Origin: an uncultured Burkholderiales Genera incertae sedis bacterium
GTDB taxonomy: Bacteria > Pseudomonadota > Gammaproteobacteria > Burkholderiales > Eutrophovitaceae
Length of the DNA stretch: 11,769 nt
NCBI GenBank assembly: GCA_905479505.1
Contig: CAJQMS010000066.1
Span: 1-11,769 of the forward strand
Direction: 5' to 3'
Under the pieces are notes generated by a model. That model had not been told where the DNA came from and did no database searches. It saw only the letters and a program-made list of their open reading frames with translations. The translations under genes were made by a program, and so were the position numbers. Shown here one piece after another: positions 7,381-11,769 of this stretch. The first letter of the stretch is position 1, and each line of letters begins with the position of its first letter.

Positions 7381-9465
7381 CTAGTGCATGTTAATGCTTT
7401 GCTCGACTCTGTTTAACAGAAGGTCCGCGTCCTCTTCTAGTAATAAGCGCTGCAAGACCAGATTTTCAATCGCTTTGCGTAACTTTATTACATAAGCAGC
7501 ATAGTCTGGATATATAGCCAGTAGGGCCGGCCTGCTGTCGTTGATCGCTATGGCGTCTTCGCCACTCATTGAGAGGGGGAGGAAAGAGCCATATTCATCG
7601 CAAAGATCACCTCCGCCGAATTCTGTTGTTCTGATATTCCAACCCAGGTAGGTACCCATTGGAACTTCGATATTTGGGTGCCTGATACCTGCAATATCAT
7701 GACCAAATTCGTCTACGGCAGGGACTAAAACTTTATGTCTAGCAATGACTTGCGGTATAAGTGAGTCGACCATGCCACGATTAAATTTCACTCGCGGACC
7801 AAATTCCATATCACCGGATCCATTTAGTGCACCTCGGAAATTGTGCTTGACCACACTTGGAAGAAACATGGTCTCAGCTTCTACTAGGGTGCCGTCAGAA
7901 ATTCTCGGGTACATCGAATCTAGGGGCTCACCTTTCTTCGTTATCCATTGCTCTAGATTCACAATGAGCGCTCGCATGATAGGGCCAATATGAATAGTGT
8001 TCGATGGAAAAAAGCATTGACGATCTGCAAATCCACTGTGCCCAAAACTCCCAGAACGGTTATAACTCTCAGTACTCGAAATAAGAAATCTTCTTACTTT
8101 GGAAGACTCTGAGAAATCCATACTGGCTCCCTCACTTGCGCCGACAAGTGAAGCTCGCGATTGCCAATATTCTGTAGAGGTGTCTGAGTGAAAAATGTAA
8201 GGGTCGAACGCAGGCCGTTTTAATATCCCGTCTGGAAACTTTAAAAATGGGTTTACTCTGACAGAGTATTGCCTTGGGAAATTAACGTCTGGAATGAATC
8301 GTTCAGAATGCTGGGTCGATATTCTATATGGCTGGGAAAATCTGTAATTAAGGTACGTTTTTTCGACTCCGGCGCCGTGGATACTCATCCCGTCACAAAC
8401 TTTCTTATTATTTTCGTCAACATTGAAGCCCTGATACAGAAAGTCTCTGAGGTATCTAGCCCCGTGTCCGATTCCTTGGCAGATGACTTGCTCGAGCTTA
8501 GCTGTAGGATGCCGGTTTGAGGATGAGTCTTTACTCCCATATTTTAGATATGAAATAAAGTCTCGTGTCGTTGCGAGTCCTAATCCCATGACCGGTGATT
8601 CTACTGCTTCATAGATTAAGTGATAGTTTCTATTCTTGAGAAAACTATTTTTTACACATATATATTCAGTAGAGGGTTGGCCAGGCCATCCATCTGGACA
8701 GTAAGCAAATTGCCATTGGTCGGAGGGGACCTGTTCACCTTTTCCTACCTCCGTACTACTCGCTCCTAATGAGCCACTTTCCATAACGAACAGTGACGCG
8801 TTTGCGGCTTCTTTGTTTATGGATTTCGCCGGGAAGGACTTAATAAATTCCCTACCTGAGAGTGGTAGGGTGAAAGGATTTTTCTCCTTGAAGCTGCGCC
8901 CGTTAAATTCGGTAATTACAAAACCAGTCATTGGCTGACCTGCGTCCAAAACTATTGGAAACTTAGCAGTCATTCGATTGTTTATTTTTTCGACGTTTGC
9001 TTGCCAAGCGATCCATGCGATTGTATGACCCCGTTCCATTAGAAACGCGTTACCTAAGTCGGTAGTTTCATGTATCGAATTTAGATCAACGTTTTGCTCA
9101 ACATCGTGCATTAGCCCGAAGCTAAGTTTCTCTCCTTGCGCAGGCGCCTCAAGAAACAAAGTGCCACTTGCTTTTTGAGGATCTACTGGGCGAAGAATTT
9201 CGAAGTCGGCACTGAACGTAACATTTCCAGCTTCGTTAACGGTCGTCCTCGTAATGTCAGCGATTGTCTTGTTGCGTTTGTGGCCTGGTGAGATCTCAAA
9301 GTATGCAACCCCAGAAATTTTTTCATATGAGCCCCCGTCACCAAAGGTTTTTCCTTGGCCTATTGAAATAGTTTTATTAATCTCAAGGTGAGTGACTCCA
9401 GCATTGGTTGACCCAATGTAGAAAAGAGCTAACGCTAATCCAAAAAAGTATTGTCTTTTTATCAT
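7381..9465 (-). CDS. Exported alpha/beta hydrolase-domain protein (Abhydrolase_10-like) with altered nucleophile motif
   Basis: Large protein (694 residues) with an N-terminal signal peptide: Lys/Arg at 3-4, hydrophobic stretch 7-18, likely cleavage after TNA at residue 22. It is therefore probably periplasmic or secreted. The body matches the 'alpha/beta hydrolase domain-containing protein' family (Abhydrolase_10 as I recall it): FGDGGSYEKISGVAYF near the N-terminus, RDFISYLKYG (301-310), YLRDFLYQGFNVDE (338-351), CDGMSIHGAG, RFSQPYR, TSTEYWQSRASL (429-440), YPRISDGTLV, and a C-terminal VPMGTYLGWNIR plus DYAAYVIKLRKA. Members have a nucleophile motif like GxSQSGR before the YLRDFLY helix; here the same place reads GIGHGAR (331-337), so Gly333 replaces serine. 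The usual GTQH-like histidine position reads STES (464-467). The start overlaps the dehydrogenase stop by 4 bases. Function is unknown; it may be catalytically dead or use other residues. Confidence 0.85.
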   Translation of the reverse strand: MIKRQYFFGLALALFYIGSTNAGVTHLEINKTISIGQGKTFGDGGSYEKISGVAYFEISPGHKRNKTIADITRTTVNEAGNVTFSADFEILRPVDPQKASGTLFLEAPAQGEKLSFGLMHDVEQNVDLNSIHETTDLGNAFLMERGHTIAWIAWQANVEKINNRMTAKFPIVLDAGQPMTGFVITEFNGRSFKEKNPFTLPLSGREFIKSFPAKSINKEAANASLFVMESGSLGASSTEVGKGEQVPSDQWQFAYCPDGWPGQPSTEYICVKNSFLKNRNYHLIYEAVESPVMGLGLATTRDFISYLKYGSKDSSSNRHPTAKLEQVICQGIGHGARYLRDFLYQGFNVDENNKKVCDGMSIHGAGVEKTYLNYRFSQPYRISTQHSERFIPDVNFPRQYSVRVNPFLKFPDGILKRPAFDPYIFHSDTSTEYWQSRASLVGASEGASMDFSESSKVRRFLISSTESYNRSGSFGHSGFADRQCFFPSNTIHIGPIMRALIVNLEQWITKKGEPLDSMYPRISDGTLVEAETMFLPSVVKHNFRGALNGSGDMEFGPRVKFNRGMVDSLIPQVIARHKVLVPAVDEFGHDIAGIRHPNIEVPMGTYLGWNIRTTEFGGGDLCDEYGSFLPLSMSGEDAIAINDSRPALLAIYPDYAAYVIKLRKAIENLVLQRLLLEEDADLLLNRVEQSINMH

Positions 9466-10964
9466 TTATCTATGCCGTGGAAAAGTTCATTTGACGTCGA
9501 TTTTCTCTGAAGTATTGGTGAGACCCGGTATCGTGCAGATCCATAGTGAGCGCATAAGTTAGTAAGGATTTCGGAAATGGTCTCCAGACCTATTTTATCG
9601 GCCCATGAAAGTGGCCCTAATGGGTAACCGGTTCCTAAAGTCATAGCCATGTCAACGTCTTTTGGAGAAGTGACCTCTTGATGGACTAGGTCTGCTGCTT
9701 CGTTAGCGAGCATTGCAACCGTTCGAGTTAGGATCATCCCCGCTATATCCCGCATGACTGTCACAAGGAAGCCTGTTTTTTGTAATACGCTAAGTATGTG
9801 GCCAAGGGCCTCCTGCGTGCATTGCGCGGAATGAGTTAAAGCAAGCCTTTTAGTTGTTTTGAAGTCGACGCATAAGTCTATGAGGATGAGGTTTTTAATG
9901 GACTCATCGTGAGACCGTTGTGTTGCAGTTCGACCATCGCTCATCGCAATAGTGGGTATGTCCGTAGATGAAGTGGATTCAATTACCTGATATCCGGAGT
10001 CAAATAAACGGCTCTTTAGCGATTCAGTGAGTCGATTGAGAACGATACCCACAGGGCCATTATCACTCGTCACTTGTTCCCCGTTCTTATCGCAGACTTG
10101 ATCTTTCGTGGTTTCAACTGGATAGGTGTAGAACCCTTCACCTGTTTTCCGTCCTAGTTTTCCGGCCCTTACTAATTCTTGCTGAAGCAATGATGGTGCG
10201 TACCGAGGATCGTACGCGGTGGCTTCATATACTGTTTGCGTGACAGATAAGTTGACATCTAATCCGATTAAATCCATCAATTGACAAGGGCCCAGCGGAA
10301 ATCCACCACATTCCCTTACTACTCGGTCCAGGCTTGAATGATCAATTCCTTTTTCCATTAGAACTCTCAGCGCCTCGCCGTAGAATGGCCGTGCTACTCG
10401 GTTGACAATAAAACCTGGCGTTGAATTAGCTGTCACAGGCGCCTTGCCCCAACGTTTCGATAATTCGACGATGTCGTCAATTGATTTTTCGGATGTTCTA
10501 AGCCCTCGTATAACTTCAACAAGCTTCATCCGAGGTGCTGGGTTAAAAAAATGCATACCGACTAATCTCTCAGGGTGATTCAGCTCGTTGGACAGTGCTG
10601 TTATGGAAATCGAAGAGGTATTTGTCGCTAGAATGGCGTCCGACGAGATAATGGTTTCTAGGTTGCGAAATAGCTCTTTTTTTATCGATTCATTTTCGAT
10701 AATGGCTTCGATAACTAAATCACAACCCACTAAGTCCTCGATTGAATCTACCACCTCTAACCTAGCAAGAGTCTGTGTTGACTCCTCCGCTGTCAATTTT
10801 CCTTTACTGACTAAAAAATTAAGATTTTTATCGATCATGCTACGACCGCGTTCAATGGTCTCTGGAAAAGGGTCGAAGAGTTTTACGTTTTCACCTGCGG
10901 CAATTGCGACCTGCGCTATACCGCTCCCCATAGTTCCTGCACCAACGACTCCAACTGTTAACAT
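9462..10964 (-). CDS. paaH: 3-hydroxyacyl-CoA dehydrogenase, PaaH type
   Basis: NAD-dependent dehydrogenase that oxidises 3-hydroxyacyl-CoA to 3-oxoacyl-CoA. Its 500 residues equal the length of the two-domain PaaH type (3-hydroxyadipyl-CoA dehydrogenase of phenylacetate breakdown). Order: Rossmann domain with GAGTMG (8-13), VIEAIIE, TNTSSISIT (114-122), catalytic His138 in GMHFFNPAP and Glu150 in KLVEVI, then TPGFIVNRVARP (182-193), first 3HCDH domain with GFPLGPCQLMDLIGLDV, GRKTGEGFY at 271-279, and a second C-terminal 3HCDH repeat (about 403-487) with the HYGSARYR ending seen in E. coli PaaH. No other paa genes are in view, so the substrate may be a different hydroxyacyl-CoA. A good Shine-Dalgarno AGGGA (complement of 10972-10976) precedes the ATG by 7 bases. 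Its stop overlaps the next gene, indicating coupling with the hydrolase-family protein. Confidence 0.93.
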   Translation of the reverse strand: MLTVGVVGAGTMGSGIAQVAIAAGENVKLFDPFPETIERGRSMIDKNLNFLVSKGKLTAEESTQTLARLEVVDSIEDLVGCDLVIEAIIENESIKKELFRNLETIISSDAILATNTSSISITALSNELNHPERLVGMHFFNPAPRMKLVEVIRGLRTSEKSIDDIVELSKRWGKAPVTANSTPGFIVNRVARPFYGEALRVLMEKGIDHSSLDRVVRECGGFPLGPCQLMDLIGLDVNLSVTQTVYEATAYDPRYAPSLLQQELVRAGKLGRKTGEGFYTYPVETTKDQVCDKNGEQVTSDNGPVGIVLNRLTESLKSRLFDSGYQVIESTSSTDIPTIAMSDGRTATQRSHDESIKNLILIDLCVDFKTTKRLALTHSAQCTQEALGHILSVLQKTGFLVTVMRDIAGMILTRTVAMLANEAADLVHQEVTSPKDVDMAMTLGTGYPLGPLSWADKIGLETISEILTNLCAHYGSARYRVSPILQRKSTSNELFHGIDK

Positions 10965-11011
10965 GACGATGTCCCTGAGATTTAGTTTTTATATTCATTA
11001 CAACTATACGA

Positions 11012-11769
11012 CTATTCATGGCGAAGAGCGTCAATCGGGTTTAGCTTCGCTGCTCGCTTTGCCGGTACAAATCCAAATAAAATGCCAATCGAAGCCGCGA
11101 ACAAAAACGCAATGATATTTATTTTCAGGTCGAAAATGAACGGAACACCCATCAGGCTTGAACCTAATATCGACAAAGCGGTGGCAAGAATTAATCCGAG
11201 AACTCCCCCAATACTAGACAGCACTACGGATTCAATTAGAAACTGTAATAACACGTGCTTTTCCAAAGCTCCGACTGCTAATCGAATGCCAATTTCCTTA
11301 GTACGTTCTGTTACAGACACTAACATTATGTTCATGATGCCTATGCCCCCTACAAGTAGGCTCACTGCGGCCACCGCACTTAAAAGCATGGTCAATACTC
11401 GCGTCGTACCCGTCAAGGTTTTAATGACTTGGCGCATGTCTAGAACTCTGAAATCATTTTCTACGTTATCCGGTAAGCGCCGAGCAGTCCTTAATAGCTC
11501 TGTTATTTGGTTTTGCGCGTTGGTTATGTTCGCGCTGTCCTCAACTTCAACTGCCAGTCGTTCAATTTCAACATTTCCCAACAAACGTCTGTGTAGAGTT
11601 TTCAGGGGCATGACGACCTTATCGTCTTGATCAGTTCCCCAGGTTGATTGTCCTTTTGAAGTTAGGACCCCTATAACTTCACATGTAAATTGTTTGATGC
11701 GGATTCTTTCGCCTAGAGGGTCTTTCTCACCAAATAGATTGCTCTTCACCGTGGTACCCAAGATGCAAG
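11012..11769 (-). CDS. ABC transporter permease, MacB/FtsX type, C-terminal part (5' end outside window)
   Basis: Inner-membrane component of a MacB-like type VII ABC system, which transmits ATP-driven motion to the periplasm rather than carrying substrate through the membrane. The frame is open to the right edge, so the gene starts beyond the window. The visible part has the end of the periplasmic MacB_PCD domain (LGTTVKSNLFG, VIGVLTSKGQSTWGTDQDD, VVMPL) followed by the FtsX domain. Three transmembrane segments are encoded at about 11318-11395, 11165-11254 and 11060-11122. The signature GIMNIMLVSVTERTKEIGIR and the end AKLNPIDALRHE are classic. Whether an ATPase domain is fused at the N-terminus, as in E. 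coli MacB, cannot be seen. It ends 47 bases before the dehydrogenase gene on the same strand; co-transcription is possible but not shown. Confidence 0.93.
   Translation of the reverse strand, partial: CILGTTVKSNLFGEKDPLGERIRIKQFTCEVIGVLTSKGQSTWGTDQDDKVVMPLKTLHRRLLGNVEIERLAVEVEDSANITNAQNQITELLRTARRLPDNVENDFRVLDMRQVIKTLTGTTRVLTMLLSAVAAVSLLVGGIGIMNIMLVSVTERTKEIGIRLAVGALEKHVLLQFLIESVVLSSIGGVLGLILATALSILGSSLMGVPFIFDLKINIIAFLFAASIGILFGFVPAKRAAKLNPIDALRHE

Noticed and set aside
11003..11034. Promoter for the dehydrogenase operon: TTGACG and TATAGT on the - strand
   Set aside because: Each hexamer is good, but the spacer is 20 bases, beyond the workable range, and the -35 lies in the permease coding region.
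10588..11115. + strand open frame of 175 codons crossing the dehydrogenase start and the permease end
   Set aside because: It is antisense to two well-supported genes and shows no family resemblance.
11082..11630. Long + strand open frame of 182 codons opposite the ABC permease
   Set aside because: It is antisense to a clearly recognisable permease, has no recognisable domain, and its composition reflects the complement of membrane-segment codons.
1..11769. Mobile elements, CRISPR arrays, tRNA or rRNA genes, defence genes
   Set aside because: No transposase, integrase, direct-repeat array or RNA gene pattern was seen; nearly all of the window is accounted for by the listed genes.

Overview
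The window looks like a chromosomal segment of a Gram-negative proteobacterium, most likely a gammaproteobacterium. Supporting signs are a Mfd closely resembling the E. coli type along its whole length, fused-order ispD-ispF with a 4-base overlap, a PaaH-type dehydrogenase, and a MacB-type ABC permease. Base composition is moderate and leans slightly to AT, genes are tightly packed, and there are no mobile elements, tRNAs, rRNAs or CRISPR arrays. An uncultured marine lineage is plausible, but that is a guess from style rather than something the sequence proves. Most of the window is housekeeping.

Left block (1-1950, + strand): the downstream end of a SUF iron-sulfur cluster operon. It holds the 3' part of sufS (cysteine desulfurase), a SufU/NifU-like scaffold or sulfurtransferase, an Nfu carrier with N-terminal Nfu_N and C-terminal NifU domains, and a small Rieske [2Fe-2S] ferredoxin-like protein. 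Sulfur taken from cysteine by SufS would pass to SufU; clusters built on SufBCD (presumably just upstream, outside the window) would be delivered by Nfu. The Rieske protein is a frequent SUF companion of uncertain role. The operon uses SufU where E. coli uses SufE.

Middle block (1954-6702): mfd (- strand), the transcription-repair coupling factor, ends 3 bases from the SUF operon and is divergent from ispD-ispF (+ strand), two successive enzymes of the MEP isoprenoid pathway. The mfd/ispD intergenic region has a self-complementary ATTATAAT that gives a perfect -10 hexamer on both strands.

Right block (6713-11769, - strand): transcription runs right to left through the C-terminal part of a MacB/FtsX-type ABC transporter permease (cut by the window edge), a PaaH-type 3-hydroxyacyl-CoA dehydrogenase, a large exported alpha/beta-hydrolase-family protein, and a small cytoplasmic SGNH esterase resembling the Mycobacterium smegmatis arylesterase/acyltransferase. 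The dehydrogenase and hydrolase genes overlap by 4 bases and the SGNH gene follows after 29 bases, so these three look like one operon, probably for breakdown or remodelling of an ester- or acyl-containing compound. The most notable point in the window is that the large hydrolase-family protein seems to have lost its nucleophile serine motif, and possibly its catalytic histidine, while the rest of the fold is well kept.
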